The notes under the pieces were generated by a model, which worked only from the letters and a program-made list of their open reading frames with translations, had not been told where the DNA came from and made no database searches. Made by a program: the position numbers and the translations under genes. This document shows positions 7,592 to 16,070 of a stretch of 49,136 nucleotides of DNA, piece by piece. Positions within the stretch are counted from its first letter, which is position 1, and every line of letters begins with the position of its first letter. Origin of the DNA: Psychromarinibacter sediminicola (GTDB lineage Bacteria; Pseudomonadota; Alphaproteobacteria; Rhodobacterales; Rhodobacteraceae); NCBI RefSeq assembly GCF_029168335.1, contig NZ_JARGYC010000034.1, positions 1-49,136 on the forward strand. The letters are read 5' to 3'.

Positions 7592-7678
7592 GCGGGCTGC
7601 TTAGCGCGCCCGGCCGGGGCTGGAAAGGGGCGGCGCGGCCGGTAGTCTGGGCGAAGCTGCTATTGGGGGATAGTGCAG

Positions 7679-8053
7679 ATGATGACGGCCGAGAGGCTGG
7701 AGGCGCGGGCGGCGTCTCTGGCGGCATTGATCGAGAAGAAGCTGCGGGTGAAGGGCGACGGGCTGGAGGCCAAGCTGCGCCGCGGCCGGCGGCGGATGCC
7801 GGCGAAGGTGCGGCGCGAGGCCGAACGGCTGGTCGAGGCGCAGCGGTTCGCCGACCATCCGAAGCTGCGCATGCAGGTCGATGCGGGGGCGCTGGAGGCC
7901 TCCTATGCCCGCTGCGCCCGGTGGCTGAAGGGCGTCGACCTGAAGAAGCGGCGGCGCGAGGCGGCGCTGAACCTTCTGACGGTGAACGCCTTCAACCTGC
8001 TGGCGGTGGGCTCGGGCTTCGTGGCGTATCTGGTCTGGGCCGGGCACCTGTAG
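7679..8053 (+). CDS. Basic protein with C-terminal membrane anchor, unknown
   Basis: The start is taken as ATG 7679, eight bases after GGGGGA; ATG 7682 or GTG 7673 are possible. The 124-residue protein is very rich in Arg, Lys and Glu over residues 1-95 with the heptad-like pattern of long helices, and ends in one hydrophobic segment (about residues 98-121). It would be a tail-anchored inner-membrane protein with a charged cytoplasmic helix bundle. No motif recognised. It is alone between a divergent hydrolase gene and a downstream aldehyde dehydrogenase 264 bases away. Confidence 0.7.
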   Translation: MMTAERLEARAASLAALIEKKLRVKGDGLEAKLRRGRRRMPAKVRREAERLVEAQRFADHPKLRMQVDAGALEASYARCARWLKGVDLKKRRREAALNLLTVNAFNLLAVGSGFVAYLVWAGHL

Positions 8054-8179
8054 GGGAGGCGGTCTGTCCGTGACGCTCTGGGGCTGACGGGCCGCGCGCC
8101 GGCGCGGCGCCCCCGGCATTCCGTGGGCGGAGCGGATACCGGCCCGAGCCCGCCGCGCAGGCGCGACGACTGCCTGGGG

Positions 8180-8248
8180 GCTTTGCCCCGTCGCCATTGG
8201 CTCTTGAGCCGACGGGGCGCGCCCGATGCGTATTTGGAACGAGAAGAA
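8180..8248. repeat. GCGTATTT-type 3'-end element, copy A
   Basis: A GCCCCGTCG/CGACGGGGC hairpin is followed by GCGTATTTGGAACGAGAAGA plus A at 8228-8248. The latter sequence recurs at 19086, 22421 and 31243. It follows a plus-strand gene end. Confidence 0.65.
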
Positions 8249-8265
8249 GCAGGGGTCGTGCGCCC

Positions 8266-8296
8266 TTGTCCGGCCGGCGATTGGGTGGTCTATCCT
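8266..8296 (+). promoter_or_regulatory. Possible promoter of the aldehyde dehydrogenase gene
   Basis: TTGTCC at 8266-8271 and TATCCT at 8291-8296 resemble -35 and -10 boxes, though the 19-base spacing is long. The strong AAAGGAGG site at 8303-8310 follows. Weak call. Confidence 0.3.
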
Positions 8297-8317
8297 TTCT
8301 CAAAAGGAGGATCGCCG

Positions 8318-9769
8318 ATGACCGAGATGTCCGAGTTCTGGCAGAACCATATCGATGGAGCCTGGGTCGATGGCGGGGCCGGGCGGATCGCCGTCGAGGA
8401 TCCGGCGACGGGCGACGTGCTGGCCGAGCAGGCGCTGGCCGATGCCGCCGACGTGGATCGCGCGGTGCGGGCCGCGCGGGCCTGTCACGACAGCGGGGCG
8501 CTGACCGACATGCGGCCGCTGGAGCGGGGGCGGCTGGTGCAGGCAATGGGGGCGTGGGTGACGGACCACGCCGAGGAGATCGCGGGGGTTCTGACGCGCG
8601 AACAGGGCAAGCCCCTGTGGGAGGCGCGGGCCGAGGTGTCGAACGCGGCGCGGTATTTCGAGTATTACGGCAACCAGGCCTCGACCGTGGAGGGGAAGTC
8701 GATCCCGCTGGGCGCGGGGTATCTCGATTTCACGTTGCTGGAGCCCTACGGCGTGTCGGCGCAGATCATCCCGTGGAACTTCCCGCTGGAGATCGCGGCG
8801 CGCTCGATCGCCTGCGGGATCGCGACGGGCAATGCCTGTGTCGTGAAGTCGTCCGAGATGACGCCCCTGTCGTCGTCGTTCTTCGCGCGGGCCGGCGAGG
8901 CGGTGGGGCTGCCCAAGGGCGCGCTGAACGTCCTGACCGGCTACGGGGCCGAGGCGGGGGCGGCGCTGGCGGCGCATGCGGGCGTGGACATGGTGGTGTT
9001 CACCGGGTCGGTGGCCACGGGGCGCAAGATCGGCGAGGCGGCGGCGCGCAACATCGTGCCGGCGGTGCTGGAGCTGGGTGGCAAGTCGGCGGCGGTGGTC
9101 TGCGAGGATGCCGATCTCGACGCCGTCGTCGCCTCGGTGCGCAAGGGTGTCTACGTGAACGCGGGGCAGATCTGTTCGGCGATGTCGCGGATCGTGGCGC
9201 ATCCCTCCGTGCATGACGAGCTGGCGGAGCGGATCGTGGCGCTGGCCGGGTCGATCTCTGTCGGGCCGGGGATCGAGCGGGAGGTGCCGCTGGAGGGGAT
9301 GGGGCCGGTGGTCTCGGACGCGCAATGCGAGCGGGCCGTCGGCATGGTCTCGCGCGCCGAGGCCGGGGGCGCCAGGGTAGCGACCGGCGGGCGGCGGCTG
9401 AACCGGCCGGGGCATTTCATGGAGCCGACGCTGATGGTGGACGTGGACCCGGCCTCCGAGATCGCGCAGGAGGAGGTGTTCGGGCCGGTCACCTGCCTGA
9501 TGCCCTACCGGGACGAGGCCGATGCCATCCGGATCGCCAACGGCACGCCCTACGGGCTGGTGGCCGGAGTGTTCAGCCGCGACCTGGATCGCGCGGCGCG
9601 GACGGCAGGGCGGCTGCGCGCCGGCCAGGTCTTTGTCAACGAATGGTTCGCGGGCGGTGTCGAGACGCCGTTCGGGGGCTACGGTCAGTCGGGATACGGG
9701 CGCGAGAAGGGGCGCGAGGCGCTCTGGAACTACGTCCAGACCAAGAACGTGGCGATCAAGGTGACCTGA
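8318..9769 (+). CDS. NAD(P)-dependent aldehyde dehydrogenase
   Basis: The 483-residue enzyme has standard ALDH length and oxidises an aldehyde to the acid. The cofactor segment IIPWNFPLEIAARS, the GSVATGRKIG loop, the general base Glu in LELGGKS, and the nucleophile Cys in NAGQICSAMSR are all present, as is the C-terminal EEVFGP and FGGYGQSGYGREKG. The ATG at 8318 is chosen because AAAGGAGG precedes it by seven bases. Substrate cannot be told from sequence; betaine-, amino- or gamma-guanidino-aldehydes are all possible for this subfamily. Its stop codon overlaps the start of the GST-like gene (TGATG), so the two form an operon, which suggests handling of a reactive aldehyde. Confidence 0.93.
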   Translation: MTEMSEFWQNHIDGAWVDGGAGRIAVEDPATGDVLAEQALADAADVDRAVRAARACHDSGALTDMRPLERGRLVQAMGAWVTDHAEEIAGVLTREQGKPLWEARAEVSNAARYFEYYGNQASTVEGKSIPLGAGYLDFTLLEPYGVSAQIIPWNFPLEIAARSIACGIATGNACVVKSSEMTPLSSSFFARAGEAVGLPKGALNVLTGYGAEAGAALAAHAGVDMVVFTGSVATGRKIGEAAARNIVPAVLELGGKSAAVVCEDADLDAVVASVRKGVYVNAGQICSAMSRIVAHPSVHDELAERIVALAGSISVGPGIEREVPLEGMGPVVSDAQCERAVGMVSRAEAGGARVATGGRRLNRPGHFMEPTLMVDVDPASEIAQEEVFGPVTCLMPYRDEADAIRIANGTPYGLVAGVFSRDLDRAARTAGRLRAGQVFVNEWFAGGVETPFGGYGQSGYGREKGREALWNYVQTKNVAIKVT

Positions 9770-10467
9770 TGACCGACTACACGCTGTATTACTGGCCTTT
9801 GCCGTTCCGCGGGGCGTTCATCCGGGCGGTTCTGGCCCATGCGGGCGCCGACTGGACCGAGGCGGGCGTGGACGAGACCGCGCGGGTGAAGGACCTGTCG
9901 GTCGATGCGCAGCCGGTGCCGGCGATGGCGCCGCCGGTGCTGACCGACCACGGCGCCGACGCGACGCTGGCGCAGATGGGGGCGATCCTGCTGTACCTGG
10001 GCGACAGGTTCGGGCTGATGCCGGGCGATGCGGTGCGCGACGCGCTGACGGCGAAGCTGGTGGCGGACGCCAACGACGTGCTGGACGAGATCACGCGCTA
10101 TGGCGGGCGGATGATGTGGGACCGCGCGGACTGGGAGGCGTTTCGCCCGCGGCTGGCGCGCTGGATGGCGATCTTCGAGGAGACCGGCCAGCGACACGGG
10201 CTGACCGAAGAGGGCGGCACGATGCTGGGCACCGATGCGCCCGGGCTGGCGGACCTGGTGGCCTGCGTGCTGTGGGGGACGATGACCGACAAGCTGCCCG
10301 CGCTGCGGCCGATGCTGGACGCGCATGCGCCGGCGGTGGCGGCACTGAGCGACCGGTTGGGCGAGACGCCGGCGCTGGCCGAGTTGCGGGCGGCGACCGA
10401 GGCGGACTACGGCGATCTCTATTGCGGCGGACAGATCGAGCGGTCGATCCGCGCGATGCTGGCGTAG
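9769..10467 (+). CDS. Glutathione S-transferase-like protein
   Basis: This 232-residue protein begins YTLYYWPLPFRGAFIRAVL, the beta-alpha start of a thioredoxin-like GST domain, followed by the cis-Pro segment MAPPVLTD and the S/T-x-x-I/L helix LAQMGAILLYLG. The C-terminal half is all-helical. A typical catalytic Cys is absent from the first helix; Tyr6/Tyr7 may serve. Glutathione conjugation or peroxidase activity is inferred only. It overlaps the aldehyde dehydrogenase stop by one base and is probably co-translated, suggesting a shared detoxification role. Three palindromes follow its stop. Confidence 0.8.
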   Translation: MTDYTLYYWPLPFRGAFIRAVLAHAGADWTEAGVDETARVKDLSVDAQPVPAMAPPVLTDHGADATLAQMGAILLYLGDRFGLMPGDAVRDALTAKLVADANDVLDEITRYGGRMMWDRADWEAFRPRLARWMAIFEETGQRHGLTEEGGTMLGTDAPGLADLVACVLWGTMTDKLPALRPMLDAHAPAVAALSDRLGETPALAELRAATEADYGDLYCGGQIERSIRAMLA

Positions 10468-10470
10468 GGG

Positions 10471-10540
10471 CGGACGATTTCCAATCGTCCGGGGCGGATC
10501 GTTGGAAGCGATCCGGGCCGTTTTCTTTGAAAGAAAACGG
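10471..10540. terminator. Three tandem perfect hairpins between convergent genes
   Basis: Three hairpins follow each other: CGGACGATT/AATCGTCCG (10471-10491), CGGATCGTT/AGCGATCCG with one mismatch-tolerant pair (10495-10515), and CCGTTTTCTTT/AAAGAAAACGG (10518-10540). They fill almost the whole gap between the GST-like gene and mipZ, and the third has T and A tracts on both strands, so it could terminate transcription both ways. Confidence 0.65.
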
Positions 10541-10542
10541 GG

Positions 10543-11352
10543 TCAGAAGTCGATGGAGACGCCGGGCAGCTTCAGCTCGGTCATCAGGTCGCGCAGCTCC
10601 TGCCGGGCGGCGACCATCGAGATGTTGAACTGCTTCACCCCGATGTCGCGCAGGTCCAGCAGCGTCAGGCCGCGCGGGAACAGCTCGCGGAAGGTCACGC
10701 GCTCGGTGAAGCCGGGCGCGATGCGGAAGCCAAGCCGCCGGGCCAGCTTGTTGAGCGAGGCGATCATCAGCTCCTTGTTCACCATCCGCTGCGGGCCCAC
10801 GCGGTTGCGCACGACGACCCAGTCGATCGGCGTCAGGCCGGCCTGGGCGCGCAGCTGCCGCGCGCTCCACACCATCTCGGAATAGACCGAGGGGCCGAGG
10901 ATCTCGTGCGTCTCGCCGTCGGTCTGGGCGAGCAGGTCGAAGTCGAGAAACGAGTCGTTCAGCGGCGTGATCAGCGTGTCGGCCAGCGAATGCGCGACCT
11001 GGCTGAGCCGCGTATGCGAGCCGGGGCAGTCGATCAGGATGAAGTCGCAGATCGGCTCCAGCCCCGACACGGCCATCGACAGGCGGCGGTCATAGATGTT
11101 CTCGCCCGCCGCAAGCTCGCGCTTTTCCACGTCCGGCAGGTCGCGGAATTCCGGCACCGGCAGGTCGAGCGCGTGCTTCTGCATGTAGAGCAGCCGGTTT
11201 TCCAGGTAGCGTGTCAGGGTCTTCTGCCGCAGGTCGAGGTCGATCACCCCGACGCGATGCTTCAGCCGCGCCAGCGCCGTGGCCACGTGCATCGACACGG
11301 TGGATTTCCCCGCACCGCCCTTCTCGTTCCCCACGACGATGATATGCGCCAT
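10543..11352 (-). CDS. mipZ: Division plane positioning ATPase MipZ
   Basis: The 269-residue product is a ParA/MinD-type ATPase. The deviant Walker A KGGAGKST is at residues 11-18 directly after the IIVVGNE strand, which fixes the ATG at 11352 over longer in-frame starts; IDLDLRQKT and FILIDCPGS are Walker A' and B regions. The MipZ-type middle (SLADTLITPLNDSFLDFDLL) and C-terminus distinguish it from chromosome-partition ParA. In Caulobacter MipZ forms a gradient from ParB at the poles and inhibits FtsZ away from midcell; the same role is expected here. No parB is adjacent, as usual for mipZ. It is transcribed on its own or from the regulator gene upstream at 11510. Confidence 0.93.
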   Translation of the reverse strand: MAHIIVVGNEKGGAGKSTVSMHVATALARLKHRVGVIDLDLRQKTLTRYLENRLLYMQKHALDLPVPEFRDLPDVEKRELAAGENIYDRRLSMAVSGLEPICDFILIDCPGSHTRLSQVAHSLADTLITPLNDSFLDFDLLAQTDGETHEILGPSVYSEMVWSARQLRAQAGLTPIDWVVVRNRVGPQRMVNKELMIASLNKLARRLGFRIAPGFTERVTFRELFPRGLTLLDLRDIGVKQFNISMVAARQELRDLMTELKLPGVSIDF

Positions 11353-11509
11353 GGCCCCGTCCCTTTTCCCGGCCGCAAGAGGGTCCGTTTGCCCGTTTCG
11401 CGCCACTATATTTGGTGTCTCGCCCTTTTGGAAGCGCGGGTGATGCGGATTTCGCTTAAATGTTGCGGTTATGCGGTGCCCGACCCCCGCTTCTGGCGGG
11501 AGAGGCCGG

Positions 11510-13168
11510 TCACGGGCCGAAGGCGCCGGCCTTGCGGAATCCCTCCAGGATCATCTCCAGGTGCTCGGGCCGGGCATAGGGATAGGTCTCGCGGACATAG
11601 GCCTCGCCGAAATCGGGCTGTTCCCGGCGCAGCATGTCCAGCGCGTGGGCGGCCCGCTCGGTCACGTCGAAATAGCCGAAGGTCACCACGCAGCGCTGCA
11701 GCCCGCGGGCATAGCCGGGCGCGATGGCCAGCAGGCGTTCGGCGGCGTCAAGCGCAGCGTCGCGGTGGCCGATGAACATCTCGCAGGTGGTGATGTCGCC
11801 CAGCGCGGCGGCGCGGCCCTTGTGATTCGGGTTGAGGCGGAAGATCAGGTGGAGGTGTTCCAGCGCCGTTTCCGGCTCGCCCAGCCATTCCAGCGCGCAG
11901 CCCAGCGCGTGGCGGGCCAGCGCGGCCGAGGGGTTCAGGCGCACCGCCTCCTGGCTGTGAAACCGGCCGCTCGAGTATTCTTGGCGGCCGAAGATGCCCA
12001 CGAGCCCGCTATAGGCGTGGGCCTCCCAGTTGTCGGGGTCGATGGCGAGGGCGCGGGAGGTGTGCTCCAGCGAGGTGTCGAAGGCGGCGGTCCGGTCCTC
12101 GACCCAGCCCAGCAGGCCGGCACGGAACTGGATACAGCCGATCCGGGCGTGGGCCGGCGCGAAATCCGGCGCCAGCTCCAGCGCCCGCTCCATCAGGCGG
12201 ACCTGTTCCCAGTTGCTCTCGGGCGTGCCGTAGCCCTCGCCGCCGCGGCGGTCGACCTCGTCCGCCTGCGCCAGGAGCTGCCAGGGCCCGACCGACGAGG
12301 GGCGCGTGCGGGCGATACGCACCGCCTCGACGCGCGAGATCTGGGGTTCGAGCTGGGCCACGATGGCGCGGCTGACATCCTCCTGGAAGGCGAAGATGTC
12401 GTCGAGCGTGCCGGCGAACTGCCCCGACCAGCGCGAGCGGCCGGTCTCCGCCTCGGTCAGCCCCACGGTGATCTTCACCCGGTTGCCGAGGCAGCGGATC
12501 GTGCCGGTCACCGCATAGGCGGCGTCGACCTCGGCCGCGGTGGCCCGCAGGTCGGCCTCTTTCGCGGTCTTCCAGCCGATGGCCTCGGGGCCGATGACGG
12601 GAAACCAGCGCCAGTAGCTGAGCGTGGTGCGCAGGTCGTCGGCGAGGCCGGCGGCGATCATCCGGTCGCGGTCGTCCTCGGACAGCGTCTCGAAGGCGAA
12701 AAGCAGGACGGCGGGGCGCGAGAACAGCACGTCGGAGGGCGGCGCGGGCGCCTGCGGCGTGTCGGTCAGCGCGGCGCGGGTGTCGCGCAGCCAGTCCTCG
12801 AACCCCTCGGAGGCCAGGTCGAAGCCTTCGAGGAAGGTGGCGCCGGGGACGATGACGGCCTCCACGCAGGTCGGGTCCAGCCGGACGCAGTGGCGGTCGG
12901 TTTCGAGCACGCCATCGGGCAGCGCCTTGCGCAGCGTGGTCAGCTCCTGGCGGAGCGAGGCGCGGGCCTGCTCCTCGCCCCGGTCACTCCACAGAAGGTC
13001 GGCGAGATGGCCACGCTCGGCCCGCATGTCGGGGTGCTGCGACAGCACCGCCAGAAGCGCCTGGCCGCGGCGGGACAGGCCCGTGACGTCGCTGCCGGTG
13101 GCGTCGGTGGCCCGAAAGGCGCCGCTCAGATGCAGGGTCAGCCGGGGATGCGGGCGCGTGTCTGGCAT
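11510..13168 (-). CDS. SARP-like transcriptional regulator with TPR domain
   Basis: Three parts are visible in 552 residues: a winged-helix N-terminus (about 10-100) of SARP/BTAD type with LLWSDRGEEQARASLRQEL; a TolB-like beta segment (about 140-250) as found in CadC/adenylate-cyclase-type proteins; and a helical TPR region (about 300-540) with repeats such as ALELAPDFAPAHARIG and ALAIDPDNWEAHAYSG. Such proteins are usually cytosolic transcription regulators that sense a protein or small ligand through the TPR; no catalytic or membrane segment is seen. The ATG at 13168 starts just before the domain; an upstream ATG at 13213 is possible, neither with a good ribosome binding site. Targets unknown. 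Confidence 0.82.
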   Translation of the reverse strand: MPDTRPHPRLTLHLSGAFRATDATGSDVTGLSRRGQALLAVLSQHPDMRAERGHLADLLWSDRGEEQARASLRQELTTLRKALPDGVLETDRHCVRLDPTCVEAVIVPGATFLEGFDLASEGFEDWLRDTRAALTDTPQAPAPPSDVLFSRPAVLLFAFETLSEDDRDRMIAAGLADDLRTTLSYWRWFPVIGPEAIGWKTAKEADLRATAAEVDAAYAVTGTIRCLGNRVKITVGLTEAETGRSRWSGQFAGTLDDIFAFQEDVSRAIVAQLEPQISRVEAVRIARTRPSSVGPWQLLAQADEVDRRGGEGYGTPESNWEQVRLMERALELAPDFAPAHARIGCIQFRAGLLGWVEDRTAAFDTSLEHTSRALAIDPDNWEAHAYSGLVGIFGRQEYSSGRFHSQEAVRLNPSAALARHALGCALEWLGEPETALEHLHLIFRLNPNHKGRAAALGDITTCEMFIGHRDAALDAAERLLAIAPGYARGLQRCVVTFGYFDVTERAAHALDMLRREQPDFGEAYVRETYPYARPEHLEMILEGFRKAGAFGP

Positions 13169-13266
13169 GTCGGGCAATGGCGGCCATGAAACGGATCGTT
13201 CCAAGTATCGCATGTCGGAGGGCGAATTTCACGGGGAATCGCTGGGTTCGGACCCCCCGAAACGAA

Positions 13267-13294
13267 GAACGCCGCCCCCGAGGGAGCGGCGTTC
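13267..13294 (-). terminator. Intrinsic terminator of rplS-rpmE
   Basis: A GAACGCCGC/GCGGCGTTC stem with a C/G-rich loop lies 25 bases after the rpmE stop codon; on the minus strand it is followed by TTCGTTTCG, a weak U-rich tail. Confidence 0.7.
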
Positions 13295-13318
13295 CGGAAA
13301 AGCGGTGGGTCGAAGGGC

Positions 13319-13540
13319 TCAGAAGCCCAGGCCCTCGTATTTCTTCTTGAACCGCGATACGCGGCCGCCGGTGTCCATCAGGCGGGTGCCGCCGCCGGTC
13401 CAGGCCGGGTGCACCGACGGGTCGACGTCGAGCGAGATCGTGTCGCCCTCGTTGCCCCAGGTGGATTTCATCTGGACCACGGTGCCGTCGACCAGCTTTA
13501 CGTCGACGATATGATAGTCGGGATGGGTGTCTTTTTTCAT
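13319..13540 (-). CDS. rpmE: 50S ribosomal protein L31
   Basis: The 73-residue protein matches bacterial L31: [10 protein letters not shown] start, the strand pair [13 protein letters not shown], then the conserved [13 protein letters not shown] segment and the basic C-terminus RFKKKYEGL. The four Cys of zinc-binding L31 are absent, so this is the zinc-independent (C-minus) form. Its ATG overlaps the rplS stop codon by four bases, giving tight coupling of L19 and L31 synthesis. L31 sits at the 50S central protuberance and bridges the subunits. A terminator follows. Confidence 0.96.
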   Translation of the reverse strand: MKKDTHPDYHIVDVKLVDGTVVQMKSTWGNEGDTISLDVDPSVHPAWTGGGTRLMDTGGRVSRFKKKYEGLGF

Positions 13541-13941
13541 GTCGCGGATCCTTGCGCCGGCGTCTTGCCGTTGGTCTTCGGGCGATAGTTGGTCTGTTCG
13601 GCGATCCGGGCCGACTTGCCGCGGCGCGAGCGCAGGTAGTACAGCTTCGCGCGGCGCACCTTGCCGCGGCGGATGACGGTGATCTGTTCGATGTTGGTCG
13701 AGTAGAGCGGGAAGACACGCTCCACGCCCTCGCCGAAGGAGATCTTGCGCACCGTGAACGACCCGGCGATGCCGTCGCCGTTCTTGCGGCTGATGCAGAC
13801 GCCTTCGTAGTTCTGCACGCGGGTGCGCGTGCCCTCGGTCACCTTGTAGCCGACGCGGACGGTGTCGCCGGCCTTGAAATCCGGAATGGTCTTGCCGAGC
13901 TCTGCGATCTGCTCGGCTTCCAGTTCAGCGATCAGGTCCAT
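13537..13941 (-). CDS. rplS: 50S ribosomal protein L19
   Basis: The product has 134 residues. The family segments are [29 protein letters not shown], the [18 protein letters not shown] strand, and [20 protein letters not shown]19 lies at the 30S-50S interface. The ATG at 13941 has TAGGAG eight bases upstream; a GTG three codons earlier is a weaker choice. It has a 277-base leader gap before trmD that contains a terminator, so rplS-rpmE is probably a separate transcription unit. Confidence 0.96.
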   Translation of the reverse strand: MDLIAELEAEQIAELGKTIPDFKAGDTVRVGYKVTEGTRTRVQNYEGVCISRKNGDGIAGSFTVRKISFGEGVERVFPLYSTNIEQITVIRRGKVRRAKLYYLRSRRGKSARIAEQTNYRPKTNGKTPAQGSAT

Positions 13942-14130
13942 CTGATCCACTCCTATTCTGCCCCGGGTTTTCCCGCGGGTGTTGCTGCCGCCTCAGAGCT
14001 CCTGGTCTTCTGTCGGGTTCACCGCGGTGCCCGCCGGAGGTACAGGTCGTCGTTCCTTTGGTCTGCGATCCGCCGGTGCCGGAAAGGGCAGGGCGAAGAA
14101 ACCCCTGATCCGGGACCATGGGCGGACAGC

Positions 14131-14163
14131 AAAAACACCTGACTCGGGCTGGCCCGGCAGGTG
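14131..14163 (-). terminator. Intrinsic terminator between trmD and rplS
   Basis: On the minus strand CACCTG and CAGGTG arms enclose an inner CGGG/CCCG pairing and are followed by TTTTTG. The site lies about 55 bases after the trmD stop codon and should end the rimM-trmD transcript before rplS. Confidence 0.7.
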
Positions 14164-14218
14164 CGGCGCTTTTAGGGCAATAGGCGCCGGCTTGGCAAGA
14201 GGGGAACCGCCGGCGCGG

Positions 14219-15040
14219 TCAGTCCTCGTCCCGGCTTCGGTCATAGGCGGCCCAGAGGTCCGGCCGCCGCGCCCGCGTGATCGCTTCCGCCTGCGCCTGC
14301 CGCCACTTGGCGATCTCGCCGTGATGGCCCGACAGCAGGACGGGGGGGATGTCGTGGCCGCGCCAGGTGGCCGGGCGGGTGTAGTGCGGATGCTCCAGCA
14401 GGCCGGCCGAGAAGCTTTCCTCCTCGGTCGAGGCCTCGTTGCCCAGGATGTTGGGGCGCAGCCGCACGGTGGCGTCCAGCACCGCCTGCGCCGCGATTTC
14501 GCCGCCGGTCAGGACGAAGTCGCCCAGGCTGACTTCCTCGATCCCGTAATGGTCGATGACCCGCTGGTCGAGCCCCTCGAACCGGCCGCAGATCAGCGTG
14601 ACGCCCTCGGTCCGCGACAGGCGTCGGGCCATGGCCTGGTCGAAGGGCCGGCCGCGCGGCGACAGATAGATCAGCGGCCAGCGGGCGCGGTCGTCGGGCC
14701 GCCCACGCATCGTGTGGTCGAGCGCTGCGCCCATCACGTCGGCGCGCAGCACCATGCCGGGGCCGCCGCCGGCGGGGGTGTCGTCGACGTTGCGGTGCCG
14801 GCCCTCGCCGAAGAGCCGCAGGTCGATCGGATCGAGCCGCCACAGCCCCTGGTCCAGCGCGCGGCCGGTGAGCGAGGCGCCGAGCACGCCGGGGAAGACC
14901 TGCGGAAACAGGGTGACGACCTTCGCCGTCCAGACGCCGTGCAGGTCCGGGCGGTCGGCCATCAGGTCGCGGGGCTGAAGGCTCGCGCCGATCGACAGGC
15001 GGCCGTGGGATTTCGAGGGGGAGTTCGGGGGCTGGCTCAT
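14219..15040 (-). CDS. trmD: tRNA (guanine37-N1)-methyltransferase TrmD
   Basis: TrmD methylates G37 of tRNAs that read CNN codons with S-adenosylmethionine and so prevents frameshifting. The 273-residue product has the SPOUT trefoil-knot segments LIYLSPRGRPFDQAMA, LICGRFEGLDQRVIDHY and IEEVSLGDFVLTGGE, and the helical C-domain with PHYTRPATWRG and PPVLLSGHH. The first about 26 residues before MADRPDLHGVW are an extra polar leader; the true start may be the ATG at 14962. It belongs to the cluster with rpsP and rimM. An inverted repeat and a DUF1328 gene separate it from rimM. Confidence 0.95.
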   Translation of the reverse strand: MSQPPNSPSKSHGRLSIGASLQPRDLMADRPDLHGVWTAKVVTLFPQVFPGVLGASLTGRALDQGLWRLDPIDLRLFGEGRHRNVDDTPAGGGPGMVLRADVMGAALDHTMRGRPDDRARWPLIYLSPRGRPFDQAMARRLSRTEGVTLICGRFEGLDQRVIDHYGIEEVSLGDFVLTGGEIAAQAVLDATVRLRPNILGNEASTEEESFSAGLLEHPHYTRPATWRGHDIPPVLLSGHHGEIAKWRQAQAEAITRARRPDLWAAYDRSRDED

Positions 15041-15098
15041 GCGCGCTTGTTAGCTGAAAGCGCGGCGCGTGCCAGCCCCCGGGGCGCCCCTGGAGCAT

Positions 15099-15199
15099 GT
15101 CGCGTTCAATTGTGGTCTCCGGCCGCGCCGAACGCATTCGCTTGCGCGAACGCTGCCGCGGGATGGCCGGAGATTGCGTGAATCGCATCGAACGCGACA
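15099..15199. repeat. 101-bp imperfect hairpin element
   Basis: Arms TGTCGCGTTC (15099-15108) and GAACGCGACA (15190-15199) are perfect complements; nested arms TCTCCGGCC (15116-15124) and GGCCGGAGA (15165-15173) follow, and a short central TTCGC/GCGAA hairpin closes it. It lies between the trmD start and the DUF1328 stop, 8 bases from the latter. It looks like a mobile palindromic unit or a structured RNA in the trmD 5' region. Confidence 0.6.
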
Positions 15200-15207
15200 A
15201 GCCCGTG

Positions 15208-15372
15208 TCAGGCGCCGATGGCGATCACGCCGAACAGCACCAGCAGGAACAGCACCAGCGCCACGACGATCAGGATCTTGGCGCCGGTCAGCGCCACCCC
15301 CGAAATCCGGCCGAAGCCCAGCACTGCCGCCACCGCCGCGATGGCGAGAAGTATGAGAATCCACTCGATCAT
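15208..15372 (-). CDS. DUF1328-like small membrane protein
   Basis: The 54-residue peptide (ATG at 15372 with AAAGGA upstream) has two hydrophobic segments, about residues 4-20 and 27-50, with the family pattern IAAVAAVLGFGRISG between them and AKILIVVALVLFLLVLF in the second. This matches the DUF1328/YtjA group of small inner-membrane proteins, of unknown function and often stress-induced. A longer in-frame start 20 codons upstream gives an unlikely arginine-rich leader. It is an insertion between rimM and trmD. Confidence 0.78.
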   Translation of the reverse strand: MIEWILILLAIAAVAAVLGFGRISGVALTGAKILIVVALVLFLLVLFGVIAIGA

Positions 15373-15489
15373 TGATCCGTCCTTTCTGAACGACGCGCGG
15401 CGTGGGTGCCGCGCGTCTCGTCGGCGGATCAACGTCGGTGCACGACCGGGTGTTCCGCGCCATGGCCGAGCGCGGCGGCCGCGGGCCGG

Positions 15490-16005
15490 TCAGCCGTCCG
15501 GAAACAGCCCCTCCGGCGGGTCGGCGACGATGCGGCCCGAGGCGAGGTCGACGGTGGGCACCGCCTCCTGCGTGAAGGGCAGAAGGACCGGCTCGCCCAG
15601 CTCGGGCCCGGCCACTTCCAGCAGGTCGCCGGCGCCGTGGTTCAGCACCGCGCGGACCCGGCCCAGCACCGCGCCGCCGGTGTCGCGCACCTCCAGCCCG
15701 ACGAGGTCGGCATGGTAGAACTCGTCCTCCGGCAGCTCGGGCAGCGCGTCGCGGTCGGCATAGAGCCGGATGCCGCGCAGCGCGTCGGCGTCCTCCTTGG
15801 TGGCGACGCCGTCGATGCGGGCGGCGAAGCCGGTCTTGATCGGCTGGGTCAGGGTCAGGGCGAAGCGCCGCGTGCCGTCCTCGGACCAGAGCGGGCCATA
15901 GTCGGCGACCGCCTCCGGCTCGGCGCAGAAGCTCTTGACGCGCACCTCGCCGTTCACCCCGAAAGCGCCCGCCAGCGCGCCGACGCAGACCCGGTCGGCG
16001 CTCAT
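15490..16005 (-). CDS. rimM: Ribosome maturation factor RimM
   Basis: RimM binds S19 and assists maturation of the 30S head. The 171-residue product has the N-terminal barrel with [21 protein letters not shown] (about residues 6-26) and the PRC-barrel C-domain starting near [12 protein letters not shown], with [17 protein letters not shown] and [15 protein letters not shown]. Length and domain order are normal. It sits in the rpsP-rimM-trmD order, but an EVE-domain gene comes between rpsP and rimM. Confidence 0.95.
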   Translation of the reverse strand: MSADRVCVGALAGAFGVNGEVRVKSFCAEPEAVADYGPLWSEDGTRRFALTLTQPIKTGFAARIDGVATKEDADALRGIRLYADRDALPELPEDEFYHADLVGLEVRDTGGAVLGRVRAVLNHGAGDLLEVAGPELGEPVLLPFTQEAVPTVDLASGRIVADPPEGLFPDG

Positions 16006-16025
16006 GACGCCGGCTCCGGGCGCGG

Positions 16026-16070
16026 CGGATTATTGGCAATAATCCGGGACGGAATTTTTGGAAAATTCCG
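16026..16070. repeat. Two tandem palindromes upstream of rimM
   Basis: CGGATTATT/AATAATCCG around GGC-type loop (16026-16046) and CGGAATTTT/AAAATTCCG (16050-16070). They have the same design as the hairpins at 10471-10515: nine-base arms starting CGGA, a tiny loop. They lie in the 172-base gap between the EVE gene and rimM. Confidence 0.6.
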
